Of a stretch of 44,264 bases of DNA, positions 34,676-43,292 are shown one piece after another. The stretch comes from Clostridia bacterium. GTDB taxonomy: Bacteria > Bacillota > Clostridia > TANB77 > CAG-508. A model generated the notes under the pieces. It was given only the letters and a program-made list of their open reading frames with translations. It made no database searches and had not been told where the DNA came from. Position 1 is the first letter of the stretch. Each line of letters starts with the position of its first letter. Both the position numbers and the translations under genes were made by a program. The stretch is taken from positions 1-44,264 of the forward strand of contig CAADUD010000061.1 of assembly GCA_900752095.1 (NCBI GenBank), written 5' to 3'.

Positions 34676-34888
34676 TTAATCTTCCTTTACAACCTCAAAT
34701 CCAATATCTTCAATTTTTTCTTTCATTTTATCTTCGGATACATCGTTATTTGCAGTAACAGTTACGATTCCACTAATATGGTCAGCAACTACCTTTTTAA
34801 TTCCTTCCATATTTTCTAAAGCATTTTTAATTCTATTTTCGCATCCATTACATACCATTCCTTTTACTTTTAAAAGTGTTTCTTTCAT
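34676..34888 (-). CDS. copZ: CopZ-like heavy-metal chaperone
   Basis: 70 residues, one heavy-metal-associated domain with the copper site GMVCNGCENR (CxxC) in loop 1 and a ferredoxin-like beta-alpha-beta pattern. The start follows GAAAGGATGGAATTTTT. It ends three bases before the ATPase start, so the two are translated from one message. Role: bind cytosolic Cu(I) and hand it to the ATPase. No CsoR or CopY regulator gene is adjacent. Confidence 0.9.
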   Translation of the reverse strand: MKETLLKVKGMVCNGCENRIKNALENMEGIKKVVADHISGIVTVTANNDVSEDKMKEKIEDIGFEVVKED

Positions 34889-34920
34889 AAAAATTCCATC
34901 CTTTCTTTTTCATTCATAAT

Positions 34921-35256
34921 TTATCCCAACTTATCTCCATTTTCTACTTTTTGGTCAGGGGTAATTAAAATAACTCCTTGTTTTGAATAAGTTCCTAAAA
35001 CAAGGACTTCAGATATAAAGTTTGCAATTTGTTTTGGTGCAAAGTTAACTACTGCTAATATTTGTTTTCCTAGTAAATCTGTTGGCTTATAACAATTCGT
35101 AATTTGGGCAGAAGAATGTTTTATTCCAATTTCTTTTCCAAAATCCAATGTTAATTGATAAGCAGGTTTTTTAGCTTTTTCAAAAACTTTGGCTTCTAAA
35201 ATAGTCCCTACACGAACATCCAATTTCATAAAATCGGTAAATTCTGCTAGTTCCAT
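34921..35256 (-). CDS. csaA: CsaA-type tRNA-binding-domain protein
   Basis: 111 residues, an OB-fold tRNA-binding domain (FMKLDVRVGTILEAKVFEKA, PAYQLTLDFG, SSAQITNCY, LGKQILAVVNFAPKQIANF, SEVLVLG) over the full length, as in CsaA. The family is a dimeric RNA-binding protein reported to have export-related chaperone activity. The start follows AGAAAGGATGTGAAAAA. The copper chaperone gene begins 32 bases downstream on the same strand, so they are probably co-transcribed, though no functional tie to copper is known to me. Confidence 0.93.
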   Translation of the reverse strand: MELAEFTDFMKLDVRVGTILEAKVFEKAKKPAYQLTLDFGKEIGIKHSSAQITNCYKPTDLLGKQILAVVNFAPKQIANFISEVLVLGTYSKQGVILITPDQKVENGDKLG

Positions 35257-35367
35257 TTTTTCACATCCTTTCTATTTATTTTATATTTTGCCTTATTTTA
35301 AACTATTAATTTTTATTTTAAGCTTTAGTTGGTTTTCTTAGAGTTAGGTTTTTACAATATAACAAAA

Positions 35368-36090
35368 TTACATTTTTTTATTGTACTTACCATTTTGATA
35401 GATAAATAAATCTCCCTCTTTTGCATTTTCGTATAAGTTCTTTGGAAAATTAATTTCTTCAAAACCTTGTGTTTTACCAGCAATATTATTGTCCAAGTCA
35501 TATAACCATACTCTCCCCGAAGATTTTTCTCCTACTTCATAGGTATGACCATCAATTCTGACACTATTCAAATATTTATTTTGTTCTTCTATTTGTTGTT
35601 TAATCATGGAATTAATTTCTTTCCCAACAATCTGTGTTGCTTCTGTATCTAAAACAAAGTGACCTTCTTGCATTCTTAAAACACTGCCAAATGTACTTTC
35701 TTGAGGTAATTCTTCTACTTTTTTTGTTATTACTTCGTGACTTTTTTCTGGATTACAATTTGTTAAAAGATAGGAATTTCTATTGTCTACAGTATTACCA
35801 TAAAGGTAAAACATTTCTCCTTTATCTTTTGTACTTAAGGCATATTTTTCTAATATATTTCTTCTATCTAATAACATTTTATCCCTGAATTTTGTTGTTA
35901 TTTTGGAATGGTACAATGTTAAATCATTAGAAAGTAGATTGTTCCATTCAAAATCATTCTTAGGAATATTAACATTGTTAGTATTTTCTAGGTGATTTTT
36001 TAAATAATTGGATAATTCTTGAATAAAATTTTGCACAAATTTATTCTCCTTTAAATTATTAAATAACTCATTTACTAAATCTAAACTCAA
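35368..36090 (-). CDS. Uncharacterised protein with TTG start
   Basis: 240 residues from TTG 36090, ten bases after GAGGAG; no ATG or GTG in this frame fits the site. No signal peptide or membrane helix. The N-terminal 60 residues are helical and Asn-rich; the rest is mixed alpha/beta with repeated Tyr/Asn, ending in a turn-rich stretch (KNLYENAKEGDLFIYQNGKY). I recognise no family. It sits between the copper operon and the secreted nuclease, on the same strand as both but with gaps of 111 and 142 bases, so it is probably its own unit. Confidence 0.78.
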   Translation of the reverse strand: MSLDLVNELFNNLKENKFVQNFIQELSNYLKNHLENTNNVNIPKNDFEWNNLLSNDLTLYHSKITTKFRDKMLLDRRNILEKYALSTKDKGEMFYLYGNTVDNRNSYLLTNCNPEKSHEVITKKVEELPQESTFGSVLRMQEGHFVLDTEATQIVGKEINSMIKQQIEEQNKYLNSVRIDGHTYEVGEKSSGRVWLYDLDNNIAGKTQGFEEINFPKNLYENAKEGDLFIYQNGKYNKKM

Positions 36091-36232
36091 TATGCAATCA
36101 CTCCTCTATTTAATTACATTGTTTGGAAAATCTACTATGGATTTATAGTAGTAAGAATAAAACTAGAGTGATTATATATGATTTTACAAAATTTTACAAT
36201 AGTTTTTATAAATTTGATTTCATAATATACTT

Positions 36233-36976
36233 TTATTGTTTTTTACTTTCTCCTGTGGAATAATCAATTACAATTCCAGGTTGTACATTATAGCAATAAA
36301 CATTAAAGCAAATTCCTTGTCCATTATCTTCTAAAGACCATGCTTCCATTTGTACTCCATTTGCTAAAAGATTATTTCCAGTAAAAACAGGAGTTACCCT
36401 ATCAAGTACATGATTATTTGGATTTTTATCAATATATTCCGCTATTTGATTTTCAAATGGTAACATTCCTTCCACATTTAAATACTGAGTTCCGGTAATT
36501 AAATTTCGTTCGTTTGCATTTTCGTTTGACAGTTGGTAACCAATTAAATGACATCTATTATATAAATATTCTCCATTATATTTGGCTTGATTCCAACCAC
36601 TTGGCTTTACAGAACTAATATTTCCTCTTTCATCTTCTTCAGAAGGCATAGTTTCTTTACCAATATTAGCATAAGCTACTCCACATCTACCTAAAAAATC
36701 TAATTTAGAATAGTTTTCAAAACCTTTTGAAGTGTCTATGTTAGTAATATTAAAATTAGGTCGATTATCATTTATATAAACAAAAGGAAAGCCATCATAA
36801 GCTGGAATATCAGATAGAGCAAAAGAAAGTACAGGGGTATTTTGATTCTCTACTGAAAAAATATTATTCATAGAATTTTGAACATGAGGATTGGAATATC
36901 CTAAAATCATTAAAGTAATAAGGAAAATAAATCCAACTAATAATTTTCCTAAACTTCTTTTTTGCTTTTTCTTCAT
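36233..36976 (-). CDS. Secreted or membrane-anchored DNA/RNA non-specific endonuclease (EndA/streptodornase type)
   Basis: 247 residues, start after AAAGGAGTTTTGACTA. A basic N-terminus and one hydrophobic helix (about 9-27) place the enzyme outside the membrane, cleaved or anchored. The beta-beta-alpha-metal motif is YNRCHLIGYQL (140-149), with the general base His143 and an Asn in NERNLITGTQYLN as metal ligand. The NRxHL variant is typical of streptodornase and DNA-entry nucleases rather than the DRGH form. Role: hydrolysis of extracellular DNA for nutrition, defence or competence. Its own promoter lies at 37043-37071. It is not next to competence genes. Confidence 0.9.
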   Translation of the reverse strand: MKKKQKRSLGKLLVGFIFLITLMILGYSNPHVQNSMNNIFSVENQNTPVLSFALSDIPAYDGFPFVYINDNRPNFNITNIDTSKGFENYSKLDFLGRCGVAYANIGKETMPSEEDERGNISSVKPSGWNQAKYNGEYLYNRCHLIGYQLSNENANERNLITGTQYLNVEGMLPFENQIAEYIDKNPNNHVLDRVTPVFTGNNLLANGVQMEAWSLEDNGQGICFNVYCYNVQPGIVIDYSTGESKKQ

Positions 36977-37042
36977 TAGTCAAAACTCCTTTGTATTTTA
37001 TTTTGTTCATCAATAAGTAATTAAATGTTATTCTCTATCTTT

Positions 37043-37071
37043 ACTATATACTAACAAAATAAATTTTTCAA
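37043..37071 (-). promoter_or_regulatory. Promoter of the nuclease gene
   Basis: On the minus strand TTGAAA (37071-37066), a 17-base spacer and TATAGT (37048-37043), 67 bases upstream of the nuclease start. The rest of the 300-base divergent gap (to 37283) shows no other clear feature. Confidence 0.6.
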
Positions 37072-37283
37072 GAAGTGTTATTGTTATTTTAGCAAAACTA
37101 TCATTATAAAAATATCTATTTTACTGTTAATAAAAAATATTACTTCCCTAAGAAAAAAATTCAGGGGAAACAGGAACAAAAAATAAGTTTTTACATAAAC
37201 TATATCAGGCGATTAGTTTGAAAGAAAATAATTTCATAACTATATGTTCCTAGAAATAAGCCAAGAAGGGAATGGAATTTTTT

Positions 37284-38246
37284 ATGAGGGAATATAGACT
37301 AGAGGAAAATGATACAATCCATATCGTTCCAATAAACCAGAATTATTCTTATGAAAAATTAAAACAAAATATGAATGAATTAAAAAGAGCCTATCCATTT
37401 TTAGAAATGGGAAGAATAGGCTATAGTGTTTTAGGAAAGGAAATTCCTTATATAAGAATAGGAAAAGGGACAAAAGAAGTATTGTATCATGCTGGAATTC
37501 ATGCAAATGAATGGATTACTTCTGTACTTTTAATGAAATTTATAGAAGAATTTTGCAATGCTTATATTTTTAATGAAAGAATTTATGGAGTAAATGCACA
37601 ATACTTATTCGAAAATGTATCTTTGTACATTGTTCCTATGGTAAATCCTGATGGAATTGATTTAGTAACAGGTAATATAGAGAAAAATAGTAGTATTTAT
37701 CAAAATTATTTGGACATTAGCAGAGAATTTCCTAATGTATCTTTTCCAGATGGTTGGAAAGCAAACTTTAATGGTGTGGATCTAAACTTACAATTTCCAG
37801 CAGAATGGAATAGAGCAAAAGAAATTAAATATGCACAAGGCTTTACAAAGCCAGCACCTAGAGATTTTGTGGGAGAAGGACCTTTAACACAGCCAGAGTC
37901 ATTAGCTTTATATAATTTTACACTAGAACATAATTTTAATTTAACTATTTCTTATCACACACAAGGAGAAGAAATTTACTGGCAATTTTTAGATTACAAT
38001 CCACCAGATAGTAAAAGAATTGGAACAGTATTTGCAAGAGTTTCAGGTTATCGTTTAGCAGAAGTTCCTTATAACTCTAGTTTTGCAGGATATAAGGATT
38101 GGTTTATTCAAAATTATAATAGACCAGGGTATACAGTAGAAGCAGGACTAGGAGAAAATCCATTACCAATTTCTCAATTTTCACAAATTTATCAAGAAAA
38201 CGAACCTATTTTAGTATATGGAATGTTAATACAAACGACTAAATAG
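37284..38246 (+). CDS. M14-family zinc carboxypeptidase (peptidoglycan gamma-D-glutamyl peptidase type)
   Basis: About 320 residues from ATG 37284; ATG 37272 is one base from the AAGAAGGG site and less likely. Zinc ligands: HANE (GIHANEWIT, His73 and Glu76 in this numbering) and the His in TISYHTQGEE; the catalytic Glu is in YTVEAGLGENP. NPDGIDLV and GVDLNLQFPAEWN are the conserved substrate-binding segments of the gamma-D-glutamyl-(L)-meso-diaminopimelate peptidase I group. There is no signal peptide or LysM domain, so it probably trims muropeptides in the cytosol during cell-wall recycling, as inferred for similar short members. Confidence 0.9.
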   Translation: MREYRLEENDTIHIVPINQNYSYEKLKQNMNELKRAYPFLEMGRIGYSVLGKEIPYIRIGKGTKEVLYHAGIHANEWITSVLLMKFIEEFCNAYIFNERIYGVNAQYLFENVSLYIVPMVNPDGIDLVTGNIEKNSSIYQNYLDISREFPNVSFPDGWKANFNGVDLNLQFPAEWNRAKEIKYAQGFTKPAPRDFVGEGPLTQPESLALYNFTLEHNFNLTISYHTQGEEIYWQFLDYNPPDSKRIGTVFARVSGYRLAEVPYNSSFAGYKDWFIQNYNRPGYTVEAGLGENPLPISQFSQIYQENEPILVYGMLIQTTK

Positions 38247-38257
38247 AAATAATCATA

Positions 38258-38311
38258 AAGCTAAAAATAGCATTTTCCTTTTTTAAAAGGGGAAAATGCT
38301 ATTTTTTAGCT
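38258..38311. terminator. Terminator after the M14 peptidase gene
   Basis: A long hairpin of about 18 bp (GCTAAAAATAGCATTTTCC with its complement, 38260-38278 and 38291-38310) has T-rich sequence in the right arm. It lies between convergent genes and probably serves both. Confidence 0.8.
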
Positions 38312-38354
38312 ATGCAACTATTTAGAAATGAATAAATAGTTTTTTAAAAATCAA

Positions 38355-39158
38355 TTAAAAGTAAATTCCTAAAAAAGAAAGTACAAATTCAACTACATAA
38401 TAAATTCCTATAATTAAAGCAAATCTCCAAAAATATGTTTTATTTTCAGATTCCTCTGACAAATCTTTAATTGTAAAGAACAAAAGAACAGTTGACAATA
38501 CGCTACAAAAACTTGAAAATGGAGAAGTTAATTTAGAAACACTAGAACTAATTAATGTTAGTAAACTAGCAATACTAGCAATAACTACTGGAATCTTAGC
38601 AATTACAATAGCACTGGCAATTGTTAAGAAAGATTTATTTTTCTGTTTTTTAAATCCATATACTAAGCCAGAAAGAACTGCTACTGTAATAATAGGTGCA
38701 ATAAGATCCTTTACAATGCTGAACATGTTAGAAAATAAATTGTCAAAGAAGTATTCAAAACTGCCAAATGTTCCAAATAAATATCTTTTAGCCATACTTA
38801 TCATGCCTAAAAGGAATATAGCGATTAGCCAAATTGCTAATACAATAATAGCAATTTTTAAAAAGCTATTTTTAGAGTCAGTTGCAACATTTTTTAAGGT
38901 ACCAAGTGGGTTTCTAAAAAATGCCGTAAAAAATCCTTTAGCTGCTTGAGAATCCTTTTTTAGGTCTGTATTTTTAAAGGTATTTTTTACTTCATTTACA
39001 GTTTCTTTGGTTTCTTTTTTTAAATCTTCGCTACTAACGTTAAAACCATTTGTATTATTTTGAGATTGATCATTAGCAGTATTATTAGTGTTAGTATGTT
39101 GTGTACTTTCTGTGTTTTGAGTATTTTCTTGTTGAGAGTTATTTTGATTTTCTTCCAT
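38355..39158 (-). CDS. Membrane protein with Gln/Asn-rich N-terminus (Yip1-like topology)
   Basis: 267 residues. The first 45 are very rich in Gln, Asn and Thr (disordered), followed by an amphipathic helix (about 48-72) and five membrane segments between 98 and 265. The hydrophobic block has the size and spacing of bacterial Yip1/YIF1-like proteins, but I see no decisive motif. The start follows GAAGGGATGATATAA. The function is unknown. Monocistronic and convergent with the M14 peptidase. Confidence 0.7.
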   Translation of the reverse strand: MEENQNNSQQENTQNTESTQHTNTNNTANDQSQNNTNGFNVSSEDLKKETKETVNEVKNTFKNTDLKKDSQAAKGFFTAFFRNPLGTLKNVATDSKNSFLKIAIIVLAIWLIAIFLLGMISMAKRYLFGTFGSFEYFFDNLFSNMFSIVKDLIAPIITVAVLSGLVYGFKKQKNKSFLTIASAIVIAKIPVVIASIASLLTLISSSVSKLTSPFSSFCSVLSTVLLFFTIKDLSEESENKTYFWRFALIIGIYYVVEFVLSFLGIYF

Positions 39159-39390
39159 TTATATCATCCCTTCAAAATTAATTTAATATTATTAAACTAC
39201 AAATTTGAAAAAAAGTAAAGAGAAAGTTTTTAAAAATATATGTGAAAAAGGCAAAAATATTACAATTTCTGTATGCAATTTTTTATGTAATAGCAAATTA
39301 AAACAAAATGATATAGAATTAAAAAAAATGGGTATTCTAAAATTAAAATATTATGATATAATAGAAAAAGTGAAAGGAGAATGATAAAAA

Positions 39391-40800
39391 ATGGACAAAA
39401 AACAAGCAGAAGAATTAAAAGAAAAATTGTTTCAAAAAAAGGAAAATGGATGGAAATCAAAAACACAAGAAGAAAAACAACAAATTTTTGAATATGCTAG
39501 AGGATATATAGACTATATGAATCAATCAAAAACAGAAAGAGAAATTATTAGCAATTCCAAAGAAATAGCAGAAAAATGTGGATTTCAAAATATAGAAACA
39601 TGTCAAAGCTTAAAAGCAGGGGATAAAGTATATTATAATAATCGTGAAAAAAGTATGTATTTAGCAGTAATTGGAAAGCAACCTATGCAAAAAGGAGTTA
39701 ACATTATAGGTTCACATGCTGATTCTCCAAGATTAGATTTAAAGCCAAATCCACTTTATGAAGATGGAGAATTTGCTTATTTAAAAACACATTATTATGG
39801 AGGAATTAAAAAATATCAATGGACTGCAATTCCACTTAGCATTCATGGTGTAATTGTAAAAACTAATGGAGAAAAAATAACCATTAATATAGGGGAAGAT
39901 CCACAAGACCCAATATTTACAATTACTGACTTGTTACCACACTTAGCACAGGACCAAATGAAGAAAAAACTAGCAGAAGCAATAGATGGAGAAGATTTGA
40001 ATTTACTGATAGGAAGTATTCCATTTGATGCAGATGTTCCAGAAAAAGTAAAATTAAATATTTTATCTATTTTAAATGAAAAATATGGAATAACAGAAAA
40101 TGATTTACTAAGTTCTGAAATTGAATTAGTACCAGCAATGTCATGTAGAAGTATGGGATTAGATAACAGTATGGTAGCAGGTTATGGACAAGATGATAAA
40201 ATTTGTGTTTATACTTCTTTAACAGCTTTAATGAACATTGAAAATCCAGAAAAAACAGCAATTTGTATTATTTCTGACAAAGAAGAAATCGGAAGTGTGG
40301 GAAATACAGGTATGGAATCTCATGTATTTGACTATTTTATGTCAGAACTTCTTAATAAACAAGGGATCAATACTCCAAATTTATTAGAAAAAGTATATTG
40401 CCATTCTAAAATGTTATCTGCAGACGTAGATGCTGGCTTGGACCCAATTTATGCAAATGTATCAGAAAAAAATAATTCTTCTTATTTAGGAAGAGGAATA
40501 GGTATTAATAAATATACTGGTGCTAGAGGAAAATCTGGGGCATCAGATGCTAACGCAGAATTTGTAGCAGAAGTAAGAAATATTTTTGAAAACAATAATA
40601 TTTGTTATCAAATAGCTGAGCTTGGAAAAGTAGATGTAGGAGGGGGAGGAACCATTGCTTATATTTTAGCAAATAAAGGAATGGATGTAATTGATTGTGG
40701 TGTTCCCGTTCTTTCTATGCATTCTCCATATGAAGTAACTAGTAAATTTGATTTATATGAAGCATATCGTGGGTATGAAGCTTTTTGGAAAAATGCATAA
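39391..40800 (+). CDS. M18-family aspartyl-type aminopeptidase
   Basis: 469 residues, start after AAAGGAGAATGATAAAAA. Metal and catalytic residues of the MH-clan: His109 and Asp111 in GSHADSPRLD, the bridging Asp in GYGQDDK near 268, Glu298-Glu299 in SDKEEIGSVG, an Asp in SADVDAGLDP near 345, and the C-terminal His in SMHSPYE near 443. The PDZ-like dimer insert lies between about 160 and 240. The family removes N-terminal (often acidic) residues from peptides and forms large tetrahedral dodecamers in the cytosol. The length fits the bacterial M18 group. Single-gene transcript with a terminator at 40857. Confidence 0.94.
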   Translation: MDKKQAEELKEKLFQKKENGWKSKTQEEKQQIFEYARGYIDYMNQSKTEREIISNSKEIAEKCGFQNIETCQSLKAGDKVYYNNREKSMYLAVIGKQPMQKGVNIIGSHADSPRLDLKPNPLYEDGEFAYLKTHYYGGIKKYQWTAIPLSIHGVIVKTNGEKITINIGEDPQDPIFTITDLLPHLAQDQMKKKLAEAIDGEDLNLLIGSIPFDADVPEKVKLNILSILNEKYGITENDLLSSEIELVPAMSCRSMGLDNSMVAGYGQDDKICVYTSLTALMNIENPEKTAICIISDKEEIGSVGNTGMESHVFDYFMSELLNKQGINTPNLLEKVYCHSKMLSADVDAGLDPIYANVSEKNNSSYLGRGIGINKYTGARGKSGASDANAEFVAEVRNIFENNNICYQIAELGKVDVGGGGTIAYILANKGMDVIDCGVPVLSMHSPYEVTSKFDLYEAYRGYEAFWKNA

Positions 40801-40856
40801 ATAAAAAATGAAAATTCAGAAAATAAAAAAGGGATTTAGTATTATAATCAAATAGA

Positions 40857-40884
40857 AGCGACTCTAAATTTAGAGTCGCTTTTT
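40857..40884. terminator. Bidirectional terminator after the M18 peptidase gene
   Basis: A perfect 24-base palindrome (AGCGACTCTAAA with TTTAGAGTCGCT, 40857-40880) is followed by TTTT. It lies nine bases from the stop codon of the convergent 45-residue Cys protein and probably ends both transcripts. Confidence 0.88.
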
Positions 40885-40892
40885 GGGAGGTT

Positions 40893-41030
40893 TTATCTTC
40901 CACTGTGAGTTTGCCATAAAGTACATTCCCGTTTAAGACCATTGCACTTTTTTGGCTTTGGACATAAATTACTACCAAGTAAAGGACATAAAATTATACG
41001 ATTATTAGTTTTTTTTTCTACCTTGTCCAT
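40893..41030 (-). CDS. 45-residue four-cysteine mini-protein
   Basis: ATG 41030 follows AAAGGAGG with 10-base spacing and opens 45 codons to TAA 40893. The peptide has four cysteines, CPLLGSNLCPKPKKCNGLKREC (spacing C-x7-C-x5-C-x6-C, residues 15, 23, 29, 36), and basic residues around them, which fits a small metal-binding knuckle or a tiny nucleic-acid-binding protein. There is no signal peptide. It has its own promoter (41055-41083) and terminator. I do not recognise the family. The perfect ribosome site and the cysteine pattern make it a likely real gene despite its size. Confidence 0.7.
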   Translation of the reverse strand: MDKVEKKTNNRIILCPLLGSNLCPKPKKCNGLKRECTLWQTHSGR

Positions 41031-41054
41031 ATAAGATAACCTCCTTTATAAGTC

Positions 41055-41083
41055 ATATTAATAGTATATGCTTTTAACACCAA
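41055..41083 (-). promoter_or_regulatory. Promoter of the 45-residue Cys protein gene
   Basis: On the minus strand TTGGTG (41083-41078), a 17-base spacer and TAATAT (41060-41055). Confidence 0.55.
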
Positions 41084-41092
41084 AATAGAACT

Positions 41093-41128
41093 AAAAAAGA
41101 CCCCACAACTAGAATTTCTAGCTGTGGG
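41093..41128 (-). terminator. Terminator of the 88-residue Cys-rich gene
   Basis: Minus-strand hairpin CCCACAGCTAGAA/TTCTAGTTGTGGG (41102-41128, one mismatch) followed by TCTTTTTT (41093-41100 on the plus strand as A residues). Confidence 0.88.
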
Positions 41129-41135
41129 TTACATG

Positions 41136-41402
41136 TCACCGCTTAGAATGCTGACTACTGAAACATGCTGGTTTTGGAGAACTCTTAGCATCCCATTCTG
41201 TAAAAGCTTTTATCCGTTGTTGTTCTGTGATGCAATGGCTATTCTTGCAATGGCCGCTTGCATGTAACAGGCACTCTTTGCATTTAGGAATCTTAAAACA
41301 AGATCCCTCCGGTTCCCGCTGAATATGTTGAGCTTTAGAATCTTCGTCTATTCTGTTTGCGCAGAACAGAAACTTCATACATCTAGCACAAGGATTAAAC
41401 AT
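41136..41402 (-). CDS. 88-residue cysteine-rich protein
   Basis: 88 residues, start after AGGAGGTACTTAC. Nine cysteines: a leading CARC-x5-C (5, 8, 14), then CFKIPKCKECLLHASGHC (35, 41, 44, 52), C57 and C80. Interspersed histidines (HASGHCKNSHC) fit one or two zinc or iron-sulfur sites. No signal peptide; overall basic. Family unknown to me. Base composition near 44% G+C, clearly above the neighbours, and it has its own promoter and terminator. It is adjacent to another Cys mini-protein of the same strand but separately transcribed. Confidence 0.82.
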   Translation of the reverse strand: MFNPCARCMKFLFCANRIDEDSKAQHIQREPEGSCFKIPKCKECLLHASGHCKNSHCITEQQRIKAFTEWDAKSSPKPACFSSQHSKR

Positions 41403-41435
41403 GTAAGTACCTCCTAAATTTAGAGTATAAATAAT

Positions 41436-41464
41436 ATTATAGCACTAATCTTTTAAAAAAGCAA
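41436..41464 (-). promoter_or_regulatory. Promoter of the 88-residue Cys-rich gene
   Basis: On the minus strand TTGCTT (41464-41459), a 17-base spacer and TATAAT (41441-41436), 34 bases upstream of the start codon. Confidence 0.7.
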
Positions 41465-41916
41465 ATTTTTCCCAATTTATAGTTATAAAAGTGCCTAAAC
41501 AGATAGAAAAAATAAAAAGGGAAATAATTACTATGCAATTTTGGCATGTTTATTTAAAGTACTTTTGAACTTTTGCAAAATAATGATAAAGGAGTTTTAG
41601 AGTTCAAAAGTCAGGTATTTTATAAGATATGTTAAAATATCCAGAAAAATTAGAGAGTGGAAATAAAAGTGATAGATTTAGAAAAATTATAAAAAGAAAT
41701 ATGTTAAAATAAAGTTAATAAGGATTTGGCTTGACTTATGGAGAAGTTATTAAAATGTATAAGGCTTGAAGAAAAAATAAGGTCGATTTAATTGAAGAAT
41801 TGGTGGAAGTTACTATATATTTATTAAGACTATATATTATTTTTTATTAATTAAACCTCTGGTGTGTGTTAAATAAGTGTATTTTTTAGTATTATCTTTT
41901 TGAAGGGAGTGGTAAA
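41465..41916. other. 450-base gap with no convincing gene
   Basis: Only short broken frames are present (for example RVDLIEELVEVTIYLLRLYI at about 41782-41845), probably relics. TTTTGAAC (about 41564-41571) and GTTCAAAA (about 41602-41609) form a loose inverted repeat around an AAAGGAG. I see no RNA gene here. The 41917 gene's ribosome site GAAGGGAGTGGTAAA closes the gap. Confidence 0.4.
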
Positions 41917-42651
41917 ATGAATCAAATAAAAATTGGCACTTTTATTACCTTGTGTAGAAAAGATAATGGAATGACACGAGAGCAATTAGCAGAAAAATTA
42001 AATGTAAGTGTTAATGCAGTTAGCAAATGGGAGAGAGGACTAAACTTGCCAGATTATTCTAATATGCAAATTTTATGTGATATTCTAGGAATATCAATCA
42101 ACGAATTTTTTGCAGGTGAATATTTGAAAGATAATGAAGTGGAAAAACAGGCAGAAAAAAACATTTTAGATGTTCTGAAGATTAGTAGTGCTAAAAATAA
42201 AAAGAATAAATTATTAATACTAATTATTGGTATTTTATCTGCTATTTTAATATTTACAATGGGAAAATCTATTTTAGTAAAGTGCGGACTTATTATAGAC
42301 AATAATTTAAAATATTCGCAAGTATATTTAATTGGAGAAAGCAATAATAAAGGTAATGTTGATATCAACAAATATGGAAGAATAAATATTGATTTTGATA
42401 TTGGTGCAAATAAATATGGAGAGGCAGTATTCAAAAGTCCACAAAAAGCATTTAGAACTTTAAAGAAAGAATATTCAAAAGGAATAAGTTTAATTCAAAA
42501 AGAGTTTAAATTATTGCCTTTAACCAATTTTACTTATAAAAGTTATAAAACTTATGGTTGGCAAGTTACAACTGGTACAGATGAAGAAAAAGAGCAAGCA
42601 AGATTTGTATCATCTTTTTTAGATATTTATGAGAATAGCTTTAATCATTAA
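41917..42651 (+). CDS. XRE-type regulator with membrane helix and extracytoplasmic domain
   Basis: 244 residues. An N-terminal helix-turn-helix (8-65: FITLCRKDNGMTREQLAEKL, NAVSKWERGLNLPD, ILGISINEFFAGE), a basic linker (SAKNKKNK), one membrane segment (about 97-119) and a C-terminal domain of about 120 residues outside the membrane. This layout is frequent in Firmicutes for single-component sensors that read an envelope signal. The C-terminal domain is not recognised. No obvious target operon is adjacent; the tRNA-Arg(UCU) gene lies downstream on the other strand. Confidence 0.85.
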   Translation: MNQIKIGTFITLCRKDNGMTREQLAEKLNVSVNAVSKWERGLNLPDYSNMQILCDILGISINEFFAGEYLKDNEVEKQAEKNILDVLKISSAKNKKNKLLILIIGILSAILIFTMGKSILVKCGLIIDNNLKYSQVYLIGESNNKGNVDINKYGRINIDFDIGANKYGEAVFKSPQKAFRTLKKEYSKGISLIQKEFKLLPLTNFTYKSYKTYGWQVTTGTDEEKEQARFVSSFLDIYENSFNH

Positions 42652-42936
42652 ATAATAAACATTTAAATTGAAATAAGGATAAATTTTGTTAAACATGAAA
42701 TTGAAAGATATTATAAAAGTTATTGCATTATTTTTTAGAATTAAAATAGTAACTATTAGAAAATAATGAAATATCCATAGTATTATATCCAAGTGTGTTA
42801 TGGATGTTTGGTAAATTGTTGTATATTATTCATATTCTATGGAATAGACGCTATTGGACTAAAAATAGAATCTCTAAAATATTTTTTAGATAAAATAAAA
42901 AAATTAAAATTCATAAACCTCTGAAACCTTTAATAA

Positions 42937-43013
<77 letters not shown>

Positions 43014-43118
43014 AAATGGATTCCGAGTGGTTTATAAATTTTAATAATCAAATTTTTAGATATTTTTTTAGATTTTTGATGTTTAAAAAGTTCAACACTT
43101 TAATATAATCCAGTTTCA

Positions 43119-43170
43119 AGCAACCTAGACACCAGTTTAGAAGACCTGTTCTCTATTAAACGTGGTTGCT
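43119..43170 (-). pseudogene. tRNA-Arg-like relic lacking the T arm
   Basis: Fifty-two bases on the minus strand resemble the neighbouring tRNA-Arg(UCU): TAGAGAACAGGTCTTCTAAAC matches TAGAGCACAGGCCTTCTAAGC with few changes (only a 20-base core is cited). The ends pair perfectly as a 7-bp stem, AGCAACC/GGTTGCT, unlike the parent acceptor. The T arm is absent and the D arm eroded. Probably a decayed tandem duplicate; the intact terminal stem is odd. Confidence 0.5.
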
Positions 43171-43292
43171 AATCTATGAACAAATATTATCATAGCACGA
43201 TTTTAAGACAATGTCAAGAAAAAATAAGAAAAACACTGGAAAAATATATTAAAATAGAATATAATAAGCAAAATAAAAAAGGAATATAATAT

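Noticed and set aside
40739..40978. 79-codon minus-strand frame across the M18 terminator
   Set aside because: It runs through a perfect terminator and overlaps the better-supported 45-codon gene at 40893-41030, which has AAAGGAGG and a cysteine pattern.
42652..42936. Possible small RNA or gene between the XRE regulator and tRNA-Arg
   Set aside because: No frame with a ribosome site and no stable fold was evident by eye in this AT-rich stretch.
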